From Paracamarosporium sp. OC-R06-R3 (taxonomy: Eukaryota; Ascomycota; Dothideomycetes; Pleosporales; Didymosphaeriaceae): 63,910 bases of DNA. Made by a program: the position numbers and the translations under genes. This document shows positions 36,978 through 47,859 of this stretch, in pieces (position 1 is the first letter of the stretch; every line of letters starts with the position of its first letter). The notes beneath the pieces were generated by a model. That model saw only the letters and a list, made by a program, of their open reading frames with translations, did not search any database and was not told the DNA's origin. Where the stretch lies: positions 1-63,910 of the forward strand of contig JACVRA010000499.1 of the NCBI GenBank assembly GCA_019828545.1. The letters run 5' to 3'.

Positions 36978-38770
36978 TTTAGAGTCTTCGCGATTTCTTT
37001 CGACATCTTAGTTTTTGACCTCTGGGTTTTTGTGTGAACTCAATGAGGCTAAAAGAGGGTGTGAGAGGGTGAACAAGGCAGGTGACACTGCGCTGCCTGC
37101 CGATGCCGAGGACAGTAGTATTTTGCTTAAAAAGTGCTGTGGCGTGGCGCATCTTCCGCTATTTACACCAATCAATCCACTATCGGTCACGTGCACAACT
37201 CTTTCCTATAGAAGCTCACTAGGCACTGTTTAGGAGGATACTAAATGGGTCGGATAGCGATTGATATTACAAGGTCGTGCTATATTCTATATCTGGTAGC
37301 CTTGAGCAAGGTAAGGTGACAGCTTTCGACGTTCACTTTTCGAAGTTCGGCCCCCACGGCACTGTGCCGTCTAGCTATGCAACTGCTGGTAAAGCGTTGG
37401 CGCGTAAAAACGATTTACTGGACTGCGCCATGCGCATATGCCATATCAAAAACTTACGTGTCCACAGAAATCGAGCACGTCTCGAGAATTGCAACGATTA
37501 GCGCGTCGAATGTAGTCCGATCCTATTAATGAAGTTACATCGCCGCAGGGTATCCACTTCTGCTAAGAAGAGAGACGAATCTTAGTTTTAAATGCAATTA
37601 ATCATGCCGTCCTGTCAACCTCGAGATGAGCTACCTCAGTGCAACATGTAACGGGCATTGCTGATAACATTGTATGTAGATTATGTCCAAATGCCATCTC
37701 TACTTATGGGATCGGGTTGTAGGCGAGATCCAAAGCACTGTGCAGGTTGATGACTTCATGAAGCCAGACCTACTTTTTGCCCATCATTGATAACTCAGGA
37801 GGAGCGGGTGACCGGAGCAGCCGCAGACATACTCCCATCTCCGACGGCATAACTCGAGAAGACAAGCAAATGCGTCCCAGCACGAAATTCAAGTGTTGAA
37901 AATATGTTCGCTCTCGTCACGAATCAACCTAAAATTACGCGTCAAACTATGTATTGCCTTATAGCCCGCATATAGCACATTTTCCTTCTGAAATTTACAG
38001 TTACCCTTCGATTTACACTATGTAGCTCTCGTTACTAGTATTATCATTCCCTCTTCGGGCAGCCACCCGTATCATCACATTTCCTCTCGACAGGACGACT
38101 GGCCAAGGAGTTGACCCCGAAACCTTGCAGTATGTTAAGCAAAAGGATAGAATGGCTTCGAGATCAGCTTCTCTAACCCTGCGATTTCGTGCCCAATGGC
38201 ACTTGGCGAGCAGGATATGGTGTTATTGCTTCTGAAGCTACTGTCGAAAAGTTCAGGACTGTGTTCAACTAAGATTGGTCTTAAGGCAGCAATGGGTGTA
38301 CAGGAAGATATAGTAGAACAGAGCAAGGCCGAATAGGCGACTATACTAGCCATAGTATGTCTTAAACAGAGGCTCAGGAGTTTGCAAGGAGTTGGGAATT
38401 CATTGCTGATGAGGCGAAGGGTTGGCTTGTAGAGAGAGCAGGTGGAGAGAGGGTCAAGGAGGCGCTCAGCGGGGCGGAGAAATTGTCCAGAAAGCAAGTG
38501 AACATTAACGGGTCAAAGGCGAAGTTTGGGTAGTGGAGTATGCAACTGGGAAGGGTTGTGGGTTATTCTCCAGTGGGTCGTACTTTGGTAGCCGGAAAAT
38601 AGCGCTAAACATATCAACCTTAAAGATCGAATCTATCGAAAAAGCTCACTTGCAAAGTCCAGTTAATAGATGCGCAGGGCTCTGGGTACAGTATATTCAT
38701 GTAATAACGCTATTGTGCGCGCTAGGGAAAATACATTTTCGCGCTTTAGATCTCATTACTTTCGAGCGTA

Positions 38771-38902
38771 CAAGGGAGACTCATGAACGGGTTGCCCCCC
38801 CCCTGTCGCTGCCACCAAAATTGTATGAGGAAAACCTCTGAACGGACCACCCTTGGGTCAGTGATGATCTGAGGGGGGCAACCCGTACATGACTCCCCCT
38901 TG
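38771..38902. mobile_element. 132-bp MITE with 30-bp terminal inverted repeats and TA target site
   Basis: The left end begins CAAGGGAGACTCATG... (38771-38800). The reverse complement of the right end (38873-38902) begins CAAGGGGGAGTCATG..., and 27 of 30 positions agree; both inner ends close in GGGTTGCCCCCC. The dinucleotide TA flanks both sides (38769-38770 and 38903-38904). Short length, no coding capacity, TIRs and TA duplication fit a Tc1/mariner-type miniature element. Confidence 0.8.
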
Positions 38903-39152
38903 TACAATATAGTATTGAATACTTCCTGGACGCATTAATTCCGAATATATGACGGGAACGCGATCAGGAGACAGGGCCCGGAGGAAACTCAAGGATTAGG
39001 CATGGTCGCCGCAGATTGATGAGGATCGTAAGCGACCCGCGTTTCAGAAGAGACGTTTTGCCTCATTTGGTATGTTAGTATGGCGCTACACATCCGTCCG
39101 TTGCTTGATCGTCAATTGACGTTTGCAAACACATCGTGCTCATGTTCCAAGC

Positions 39153-39160
39153 TATATAAA
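39153..39160 (+). promoter_or_regulatory. TATA box of the secreted 230-aa protein gene
   Basis: TATATAAA, about 165 bp upstream of the ATG at 39323, followed by a CT-rich leader (39180-39300) of the kind found before strongly expressed fungal genes. Confidence 0.55.
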
Positions 39161-39322
39161 ACAGTAGAGTAAGGTAGTATGGGTCTCTCCATCTTCACGT
39201 CTCTTCACACACGGATAGCTGCTGGTCAACTTCCTAGGTTACCTTCCATTCGTTTTCCTAGTCATTCGCTTCCAACTTTCCCTCGTTGACCCACTGCTAT
39301 CTCTATCCAAGGAATCGCCAAG

Positions 39323-40015
39323 ATGAGATCTTCTTTCGCCCTCGCACTTTCCGCTACTGCGCTAGCCAACGCCGCTGCCATTCGTCGGCAAAATGACTAC
39401 GGCTACCAATTCTCGAACGCGATTTCTACCGGCCCTGTCGCATCCAACTCTTTCATTCGCGAAGCAACCACCACCTTGATCTTGCCCGAAACGAACAGTC
39501 CCCAGACCGGCAATCTTGCTCTCTGGCCTGGCATGGGTACTAGCGGCGGCGATCTGATCCAAGGTCTTGCCATCTCGGTGTCTGACGGTAGCGCCGGCTG
39601 TGAGAAGTCATCTGGAAAGTGGTGCATTGTCGCGAGCACGCTCGAAGAATCCCAGCAGATGGGCGAGTACGTCACTGCCGATCCAGGCTCGTCTGTGACC
39701 TTCCATTACAAGTACAACGACGACACGGCCAAATACGACCAGACCGTCTCTGTTGACGGCAAGGTCGTGTCCAGCATCTCTACCGACAGCGGGAAAGCTG
39801 AAGGCTGGGGTACAGCAGTGGAGTGCCAACAGGCTGCTTGCGGTACTGTACCTGCTCACAAGTACATCGACACCACGCTCATCATGGACGTGGCCGACCC
39901 GAACTACGACCAAACCAAGGGCACGACTGGCGCAACTGGCGACATGGTCACTTCGGACGGAGGTAAGACCTGGACTATTGCCACTATCAGCATTGAGTCG
40001 CACACCTACACTTAG
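39323..40015 (+). CDS. Secreted hypothetical protein, 230 aa
   Basis: Single-exon gene with start context GCCAAGATGAG. Residues 1-19 (MRSSFALALSATALANAAA) form a signal peptide, followed by IRRQ, a possible Kex2-like processing point. The mature part is beta-rich, low in charge, and has two Cys pairs about 80 residues apart (GCEKSSGKWC and ECQQAAC). Alternating motifs such as SSVTFHYKYNDDTAKYDQTV suggest a jelly-roll or concanavalin A-like fold, but I see no catalytic Glu/Gln pair that would place it in the eqolisin or GH families. The promoter has a clear TATA box and CT-rich leader, so expression may be high. Function unknown; an extracellular or cell-wall role is inferred from secretion only. 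Confidence 0.8.
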   Translation: MRSSFALALSATALANAAAIRRQNDYGYQFSNAISTGPVASNSFIREATTTLILPETNSPQTGNLALWPGMGTSGGDLIQGLAISVSDGSAGCEKSSGKWCIVASTLEESQQMGEYVTADPGSSVTFHYKYNDDTAKYDQTVSVDGKVVSSISTDSGKAEGWGTAVECQQAACGTVPAHKYIDTTLIMDVADPNYDQTKGTTGATGDMVTSDGGKTWTIATISIESHTYT

Positions 40016-40096
40016 TGTTGGTCACGAGAAGTCGAGGTTGGCAGTGTCTGCCTTGGATATATTACTTTCTTCATGTATATTCGAAATTCAACATTC

Positions 40097-41293
40097 TCAA
40101 ACGTTGTTCTCAACCGATGATGAACTATCTTTCTGATTTGGATAGCGGAACCAAGCGAACCGTGCCGATCTCGTGATGTAATAAAGAATATTGACTTGCA
40201 AGAGTGGTCGCATCACCGGCAGGCAGGCAGCAAGTACTGCCACTGATAGCTCAATTACCGCCCAAATTGCTAGCTCGCTCTCCATCTCTAAGGATTGTTA
40301 GCGGATGACGAAAATAACTCTATCATGCTGAGCCTTACGCCAGGGAGTTTTAGCTTCTGTGGAGCATTTAGCCATCTGTTAACATCATGGTAAAAGAATT
40401 GACTTACGACGACGGGCCTCAAGAAAAGTGTACATTCGCCCACAGGCGGCGGCGGTTGAGCTTCGAACGTTAGAAATGCATCTCACATTCTGATCGTAAC
40501 TACTGACAGTAGCCCCAGTCCGAAAAGCGCGGTGATGCCAATCTTTGTACCGGTTGGAACACTCATATGCCAAACAATTGGGATTGGTGCAGCCAACACC
40601 ATCACATCGGTGATGAGATCCGAAACAACGAAGCCGTAGGATGCGGGCGCCGCATCCTTGCAAAAGTGCCGCGTTGCGACCGCGCTATTCCACAAAGCCC
40701 AAAGTTTGTCGTTGCACTGGAAAATGTTCGCGAACAAGAAGGCTATAGTCCATGCGGCCAACAAAATGATGAGTCCGATCGAGTAAAGGTTGAAAATTTC
40801 GATGACGTTGAAGATGCGCCGGTAGAGGAAGACTACGCTAATTTTTACTAAGCCTAGGCCGGCTATCAGAAGGATGCATTTGATGAAGTTGTACTTGGTT
40901 CTTAACGTTAACACATTGGTTTCAGTGACAGCAAAAGAATAAAATACCTTCGAGATCAGCTCCTCTCGTCCCGTAGTTTCGCGCGTATCATATACGCCTA
41001 TTTCAGCTCCTGTGCAACATTCAGTCTATCAAGTGCGTGTCTTCATCTCCATTGACATCTTACCTGCTAGAATGACAGCAGCCAGAGTCCACAGTATCAC
41101 CTTGTCTTTCGTGTCAGCTACGCTTGTGACATGAGCCCCGCTCATTTGCGCGTACCAAGCAGATCAGCACGGTCCAACCATCTATGCCATGTTGTTGTTT
41201 TTTGAGCTTACGTGCCCAGAATCGACCACCAACAGCGAACGTGGCTAAGATACTAAGAACCGAAGTAGTAGCTTTAACAGTTGTGGCATCCAT
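40097..41293 (-). CDS. PTH11-type rhodopsin-domain integral membrane protein
   Basis: 294 aa in seven exons: 41156-41293, 41064-41100, 40948-41009, 40508-40893, 40408-40460, 40339-40356 (18 nt) and 40097-40287. Introns are 47-55 nt and all phases agree. It belongs to the fungal rhodopsin-domain family that includes PTH11, G-protein-coupled-receptor-like proteins of the plasma membrane. Recognisable segments: GRFWARKLKKQQHGIDGW after the first helix, KYNFIKCILLIAGLGLVKIS, VFLYRRIF, FQCNDKLWALWN, YGFVVSDLITDVMVLAAPIP, TALFGLGLL, PWQMESELAIWAVIELSVAV and AACLPVMRPL. About seven TM helices. It is shorter than usual, with a minimal N-terminus (no CFEM domain) and a short C-tail. Ligand unknown. 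Confidence 0.85.
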
Positions 41294-41623
41294 AAGACCA
41301 TGAGACGCACGGGAAGGATCTGGCTAGTACTTATGTGATTGCGTGTGGATGGTTGTAGTACAAGATTAATATATGCAGTCAGCCTTGGGGCTAGGCTGCG
41401 GTATTCATGCAACCAATCAACGTGGCTATGTTAGCGACGAGGCGTCCATTTATGCACCTTGGGGGCCAGTGCTCGTCTCAGAGCCGTCCCTGCACACTTT
41501 TAGATGTACTACAACTCGATAGAAGATTCCGACTTCGATTGATATATGATCGATCATTAGGTCACTTGAAGGGCTTCGACTGACGTAGAATCAATTTTTC
41601 AACAATATTTAGGTATCATCTCT
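41294..41623. other. Short intergenic stretch
   Basis: 330 bp upstream of the PTH11-type gene and downstream of the NmrA-like pseudogene. It probably holds the receptor promoter. Nothing else seen. Confidence 0.4.
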
Positions 41624-42553
41624 TCACTGACAAGAGTAATGGTCTGATGATAATACTGTGTACGCCTTGCGTATCCGAGACGCGAGCTCGCTACCCCTGG
41701 CCCCAGTCCGTAAGTCTCGTTGGTCGCCTGTCAAATTGTCCAGGTTCTCCACAGCCTCGTCATGCCTTGGAAAGAACTTCTCCGTTCGCTTCGTACTAGA
41801 TTCGACATGATTCGTTAAGAACGGCTGGACAGAAATGTGGGTCATGTTCTTTTTTGGATGTCTTCTGGTCGATCTCCTTGATCTCTACCCTCTTCCCATT
41901 TGCTTTCACAAGGACGCGAAAATCGTCTCGTCTCGTGAGAACATCTGAACCATCTAAGAGTAAAATATCTTTGTAGGCTTCAGCAACCAATATTGCACCT
42001 GCAGCAGCGCTAAGTCTTATGGTACGATGGAATCGAAAATTCCATCCGGCAGAAATAGCTCGAGGACATCCTCTCTCGTATCACGTGCAACAAGGAAGGA
42101 GTTCGAGTAAAAGTACATCAGACGTAAATAGTAGCTTCCAGCCCAGCGCTCTGTAGTGATATGTGGGCATGTGCGTGGGTAGTACCTAGAGGAGACTTTT
42201 GTCCTCTTCACTGATCACAGAGAGTCTTTGACTGCGTACGAGAGCAAAAGTATGACACAATTAATTTCTCATTCTCTAGAAGCCTCCAAAGTTTCTTTAA
42301 CTCCACCCTGGCTCGTAGGGACAGTATAATGAAGTGCCGTCCTCGTACATATTATCTTCACATCCTCGATGACCTTCGATGGCTCGGTCAAATCTAGTCA
42401 CACAGCGGTGACCTCTTCCTTCCTCAGGCTCATCGATTTGATGCAGTGCTTGCAGTCCAACTTGTCGCACTATGTCTGCGCCGCCATTTTTGTTTCGACT
42501 GCCGTTGCGCTGGCGACCGCGCCTGCGGCGCCGACGACAATAATATTAGCCAT
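41624..42553 (-). pseudogene. NmrA-like NAD(P)-binding protein pseudogene
   Basis: Pieces of one Rossmann-fold protein occur in the right order but in different frames and with stops. A start with a glycine-rich dinucleotide-binding motif, MANIIVVGAAGAVASATA (42553 down to about 42500), is followed by DLTEPSKVIEDVK near 42390-42355, GGVKETLEA near 42310, VILLLSYAVKDSL near 42250, LRLMYFYSNSFLVA near 42120, AGAILVAEAYKDILLLDGSD near 41990-41945 and SSTKRTEKFFPRHDEAVENL near 41790-41740. The order matches NmrA/TMR-like regulators and reductases. At least four stops and two frame changes lack splice signals that would remove them. I read this as a decayed gene without function. Confidence 0.75.
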
Positions 42554-42804
42554 ATTCAGATTAAAAATATGTGCTGTATTGCGAGTAACAGGGCACTTGG
42601 TTCTGCTATGGCACCAAATGCCATAGCTGTACTTGCTCACACCTAGCGTGTGTCAGACGACATCCACAGTCCGAAATCCGCCGTTTCTGACACAACGCAC
42701 CGATAATGAAAGGCGATTCGTTTGTTCTAGTCTTTGTACCGATAGGATTGACTAAAGTTTATTATTTGGTTATTTTAGACTGAGAGGCATTCTTTGGATC
42801 TGCC

Positions 42805-45800
42805 TCAAGACGCATATTTGAAACTAAACTCAACCGTCTTTGCAACATCCCAATCCTCTTCTTTCTCCTCGTCTCCAAAGATTCTCAGAGCCCTCACCCT
42901 CAGACTATAGGTTCCTTCCTCTAATACTGTCCCATCTGCTAGTAGACCGTTAAAATAAACCCTAGCGGTATCTCTCGGTAAGTATACCTGCGGTGACCCC
43001 GCCAAACTTCCGAGCTCTTCTTCGCCTTTAAGCACATCGATATGCACCAAAGCGCTTCCAACGAGCAGCTCTAGGTATAAATTCGGTTGGTCGCTCTGAT
43101 CTCCACTATCGGTCGGAGGAGGATTTGTCGGATCAGGACGGGGGATGGTATAGTTCGTGTTCGCGGGTATTGGATTATTATAGTTTGCGAGATAGACGAG
43201 CGAGGGCTGGGTGACTGGGGTGGAGCGCATGCTACCAGCTACTCCTAGATATGGGAGGACGAGAGTGTTGTTGGAGATGTCGCTAATACTGATGTAGCCA
43301 CTGTAGACGGGAAGAAGTGTCGCATTCACTGAAGCTGGGGGTGTACAGGTGACTGTGACGTCGACGGACTTCCCGGCAGGGATAGTAATCTTGCTATGTG
43401 TGTGTAAGCGCACGTAGCTTGACGTAGCTATAAGAATACAATAGCGACTTACCTAGAACTGAACTGGATATCGGCCCAGTCCTCGACAACCGGATTGGGA
43501 AAAGAAGCCGCTCGTAACACGCCATAGGCTTCTTGCAGTGTATTCATGGTAACAGCTTTTCGGTGTGTCAGCTCGAATACAGTGTCTCCAGATCCTGTAT
43601 TCAGGATACTGAACGTTCGATTTCCAACAAAGTGGTCAGTATCGTTCCAAGCAATGTTGTCGATGCTAAGCTCAGCTGTGGCGTAGGCAGCGCTCCAAGC
43701 CTGAACAATGCCCGAACCCTGTTGTGGGACTGGAGCAAGAATATCTTGGTGCACTTTGCTGCCATCATGCCATGCAATCGGTTTCGATGTTGTTGTCAAA
43801 ATGCGGCGTAGACGTCGAGGATCTAAGCTACCTCGTACTTCTTTGATCAGTGCGAAGGCGGAGGCTAAGAGAGGAGCGGCTGGCAGGACGGTCAACGATG
43901 AAAGCTAAAGTTAACAATGGTACACTCACACATGCTAGTTCCAGTCATGACTCGGTAACTGCCATCGCTCGTCAGGTAAGTGCTTAGAATATTCTCTCCA
44001 GGCGCCACGAGGTTTGGCTTTACACCCAGCTCCCAACTTGGACCCCAGCTAGTTAGTGAGTTCGCAAGAAAGCCCCCAGTTTCATTATTTTCAAATTCTT
44101 CGAGGTAAATTTCAGTGCTGTTGCTGCTTGGAATGTTGACAGTGACAGTCGAGCCTTGCCCGAGTAGGGATAACCACCTTTCAGCAACATATGGCGCAAC
44201 TCTGGCCACGCCTTGGATTCCATCTGCGTAGACAATCGGATCATCCCTCATGGTTCTGAAAACCGTTAGCCAGATAAACATGCTCCTGTGCTCGTAGTGG
44301 GCAAATTCGAACGTGACATACAAATTGCTTCCTGTACCGTCGTAGTACAGTATATAGTGACCGCCCTTCGCTGCAATGTTGCTGCTCTGGTCCTGGGGAT
44401 AACATCCAGTAGCCCTTGCATCGAGGAACTGCAATAGCACGATAACTTCACTCAAATCCGTACCGTTGGGTAGAGGGTTGCATGCGTTGTTCTTGTCGAC
44501 GGCAGACCAGAGCGGGAGCTTGACGTCAGAAGAAAAGCTGGGTTCGCCTACAAGAATACTAAAATTCGTCGCAGTGGAGTTCCCGCTGTTGTAAGAACCC
44601 CTTGGCTGAAGTACAGGAAACTTGGCGTTGGAAACAGCTCCAACGCCGGTCACGTCGAAACCTGTAGCCGGCGAAGAAGAGTAGAACAACCCACGGCCAC
44701 CGTCGTTCCCTTCAGAGATGGCAAATTGAATTCCAGAATCAGCAATGCGAGATGCAACGACAGCAAGCACGTGGCCTGCCCATCCAATTTGACTGATTTG
44801 AGTTAGTATAACAAATCAATGACAGCTAGGAAGCCTAAGAACCCGAACACGATTACATGCAATTGACCACAGTGTATCATCCTAGGACATTTAATATAGC
44901 AACGCCTAGGAGACTTGCAGTAATCACTGTAGCCGGCGTATGCATTTAGTATCCCAAGCTGAAACGCTATAGAGTATGATCACAGAGGGGTCTGGGGTCG
45001 AGGATACTTACAAGCCGTTCGAGTAGGAAATAATGTCAGCACCATCTTCCACAGCGCGACCAAAGGCAGCTAGTTGAATCTCATCGGTCGTGGAGGAGAT
45101 GCAGTTCCAGATCCTGTATGCAGCAAGTCTGACCCCGGGCGCGCCTCCTGAAAACCCATACTTGGTCTTTTCGAGCTGCGCAGCGACAGTACCTGCTACG
45201 TGAGTACCGTGGCCAAAGCAGTCGTCCATAGGATCATCGTCGGGTTCAGGATCGTTTATGCCCTGCCGATAGTTGTCGCCCACAAAATCGTATCCTGTCG
45301 TGACCAAACAATTTTCGCCATAGCATCCACCCAGCGCTGGATGTGTGTAGTCGACACCACTGTCAATGATGGCGACTTGCACGCCTTTGCCTGTTACTCC
45401 TTCAGCATGGAGTTTGTCGATTTGTGTCATAACATGCGGGGAAAAGGAATCTCCTTCTTTAGTCTGTCGTTTGACGTGTTGTGACGTGTTGTTTGAAGAA
45501 TCAGACGGCGATTTTGTCTCCGGCATCTCCAGCTTTGATAACCGAACCGGCCAAATAGAGGAAACTTCGGATTTCGCTTTGATGCGTGTTACGATATCTG
45601 AGCTAGTTCGGTTGGACTTAGAATCGGAAGGCTTGATCTGGAAGGAAAGACCCTTAAAAAAGCGGAAACTCAAGTCCATCCGATGCTGAAGATCCACGCC
45701 TTCAGCTGCGAGGGAAGCGTAAAACGTGGACGCAGTGACATTGTCATTGGTGAATTCAACAATGTAAACGTTCGGCACCACATTCCCAATTCCACTGCAA

Positions 45801-45945
45801 TCCGAAGTCAGATATTTAGGTACAATCGTTTGTTGTGTGGCAGTCGTAGGCAACATGAAATGTCCACTTACGCCGCAGTAGTGCCGTTGGCGGCGCGGAC
45901 GGCATGTGCGCCTATGAGAAAAGTGAAGACTTGACTTATCTTCAT
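42805..45945 (-). CDS. Secreted subtilisin-like serine protease (S8, PA and Fn3-like domains)
   Basis: 911-aa extracellular endopeptidase. Exons: 45872-45945, 45012-45794, 43930-44792, 43453-43879, 42805-43393. Introns are 77, 219, 50 and 59 nt. Signal peptide MKISQVFTFLIGAHAVRA. An inhibitor_I9-like propeptide follows (VYIVEFTNDNVTASTFY to about residue 110). The catalytic triad is complete: Asp169 in AIIDSGVDYTHPALGG, His220 in CFGHGTHVAGTVAAQ, Ser572 in MTGTSM-SAPLLASAFA, with the Ser motif split by intron 3. The insert between His and Ser (residues about 330-480) corresponds to the protease-associated domain of minor extracellular proteases. The C-terminal about 200 residues form an Fn3-like domain (KITIPAGKSVDVTVTCTPP). 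Intron 2 is unusually long for this window. The role is probably nutritional or host protein degradation. Confidence 0.93.
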
Positions 45946-46009
45946 TCTCGTCACCAGTCCGTGGATTGAAAAATTGGCGATGACTGCGAGCGTTGTGCGC
46001 ATGCAGCCG

Positions 46010-46016
46010 TTATATA
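46010..46016 (-). promoter_or_regulatory. TATA box of the subtilisin-like protease gene
   Basis: TATATAA on the minus strand, about 65 bp upstream of the protease ATG at 45945. Confidence 0.5.
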
Positions 46017-47039
46017 TTGATCATCCTATTTGAGTGTCCATAATATCCGCTATCCGAGCCGTCCGTCGCCAGTGGGGATCGTGCTCTAGTGGCGGCTGCA
46101 TGGGGCAGGTTGCAGACATTCTTTCTGCAGATGATTCCTTGTCTGGCGGTGCAAAGAATAGATTTACATATGTCAGGAGGCGTTGCATGAGGATGATCGT
46201 GGAGTCGATCCGTTTAGACGATATTGAATGTTGGCATACTAACCCAGAAATGGAATAGTGTCGGAGGAATAACAGGTGCTTCAACGGCTGTATTACCGCA
46301 ACGTCATGCTCACCTCCCAATCAAAACTGCAAGACTATTTCATAGCAGTCCTGCAATTTATAGCAGAACTCGGTAACTATTGTCTACAAAGTGCTGAGGC
46401 TGCATATCCCCAAAGCCGGCCTGGAGGCTGCTACATTGACCTCGGCATATCTATCACGCGAGTTGCGGACCGGAGTTCTGCTATTCATTACATGCCGTAC
46501 GAGGGACAGAATCGCACATCATATGCTCCTTACCGGTATTTACACGTCTCAGTAGGTGTTTTCAGCGGGTCCGCTTTTTGTGGTCATTTGAAGCTGAAGC
46601 CCCTAAGTTTAGGGGTTATACTGAGCGCACTCGAAGCAAAAATTTCTTCCGTGAGCATTGCATCGAGTTATGTGGAAGTAAGGAACAACGCATCATGTAG
46701 ACGGTAATCAAGCCTCTATAACTCGAAGCTTCATCGCTTAACCATACAGTACCTGCCACCCTTAATGTTGAGGGCGATTTTAGTCTTCGTCGTTAGTGCC
46801 TACCTGCCGTTTACATTTATCACCTTTTTCATCAGCTCCATCTATTAAACCAGCGAGCAAGAAAACCTGCTGCTATCCATAGGTAGTAAGTGGGTAGAAT
46901 CGGGATTTAAAAGACTAGCAGTGTTGTGGGTTATACATGTCAGCGGCGGAATGGTATATATCAATATGAAACTAGAAATCCTGGAATCAGCTTTAGCTGA
47001 CTTAGGATTACTGTTCGTTGACTCTTATTCAACCCTCGC

Positions 47040-47090
47040 ATTAACTAAGACCATTATATTGTCGTAATAGGCTAACAGCGTTAAACTTAG
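47040..47090. repeat. 51-bp dispersed repeat, copy 1
   Basis: 39 of 51 bases match 51996-52046, including GACCATTATA and AACAGCGT. Nine of the twelve differences are transitions, as expected if copies decayed by RIP or deamination. The repeat does not belong to any element I can delimit. Confidence 0.5.
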
Positions 47091-47859
47091 ATCATTACTG
47101 AGAAACCGCAACTATGAACTCCGCGAGGCATCAGAGGTTGTGTGAGCTCAATACCAATCCTATTGCGTGAGCGTAGATTTTCAATGCGAAAGCGCACGCT
47201 ATCTAAGCCAAGGAGTACCAGAAGTCGAATTGAAGCCGCTAAAATCACATACAAATGAAAAAGGTGAGCTCAAAAGCATAGCTTGATGAATCTTTCCTTG
47301 ATACAAGGCTCATCTAGAAACTATATTGTGGTGTGGTCGGCGAGATTCGTCGAGCAACAACAGCAGCTGCGTACCGGATGGGTGAATGCAGGTATTCTTC
47401 AAGGCCACCATATCCGACAACTCCGATACGAGTTGCTTTGACCCCAGTCTGTGCGGAGTCCCAGTTTTTTTCTTATCCGTGGCCTTGCCTGTCAATGCAC
47501 TAATACAAACTAATGCACGTCTTGCAGATATTCGGAAGAGGGTCGCAATCATATGTTATATAACCAGACAATCTATTCATTAGAGACTTACCTTTGTAGT
47601 CAGCAATTTATAAAGGAAATGAGTTTAACTTGCCGGACTTTACTGCTGTTGAAGTCTTCTAGGAAGGAATTCATATATCTTTGGAATCTTGATTGACCAC
47701 ATCGATATATAACCGAAGTGTGGCATTTAGTCTCTTCCCTGCGAAAAAGGCTCCATGATCCATAGTCTTCGCAGTCATCAAGCATAGGTCATAGAAATGA
47801 TTTCTCAAAACTAATCTCTGCAGATGGAATTTGTGTTGTACACATTTATATGTAGCCAA

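Larger units (their letters stand above)
36978..39322. other. Intergenic stretch with a MITE
   Basis: 2.3 kb with no supported gene. The frames at 37277-37501, 38135-38497 and 38533-38841 lack domains and start context. The only structured element is the TIR-bounded 132-bp element at 38771-38902. The last 170 bp contain a TATA box and a CT-rich leader for the gene at 39323. Confidence 0.5.
45946..47859. other. 1.9-kb intergenic stretch with a dispersed repeat copy
   Basis: Upstream of the protease and downstream of the mucin-like gene. The frame at 46276-46707 has no domain, start context or codon bias like the neighbours. A 51-bp segment at 47040-47090 recurs near 51996. The centre is AT-rich. 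No intact gene seen. Confidence 0.5.

Noticed and set aside
46276..46707. 143-codon plus frame
   Set aside because: No recognised domain, start context or codon bias; probably chance in intergenic DNA.
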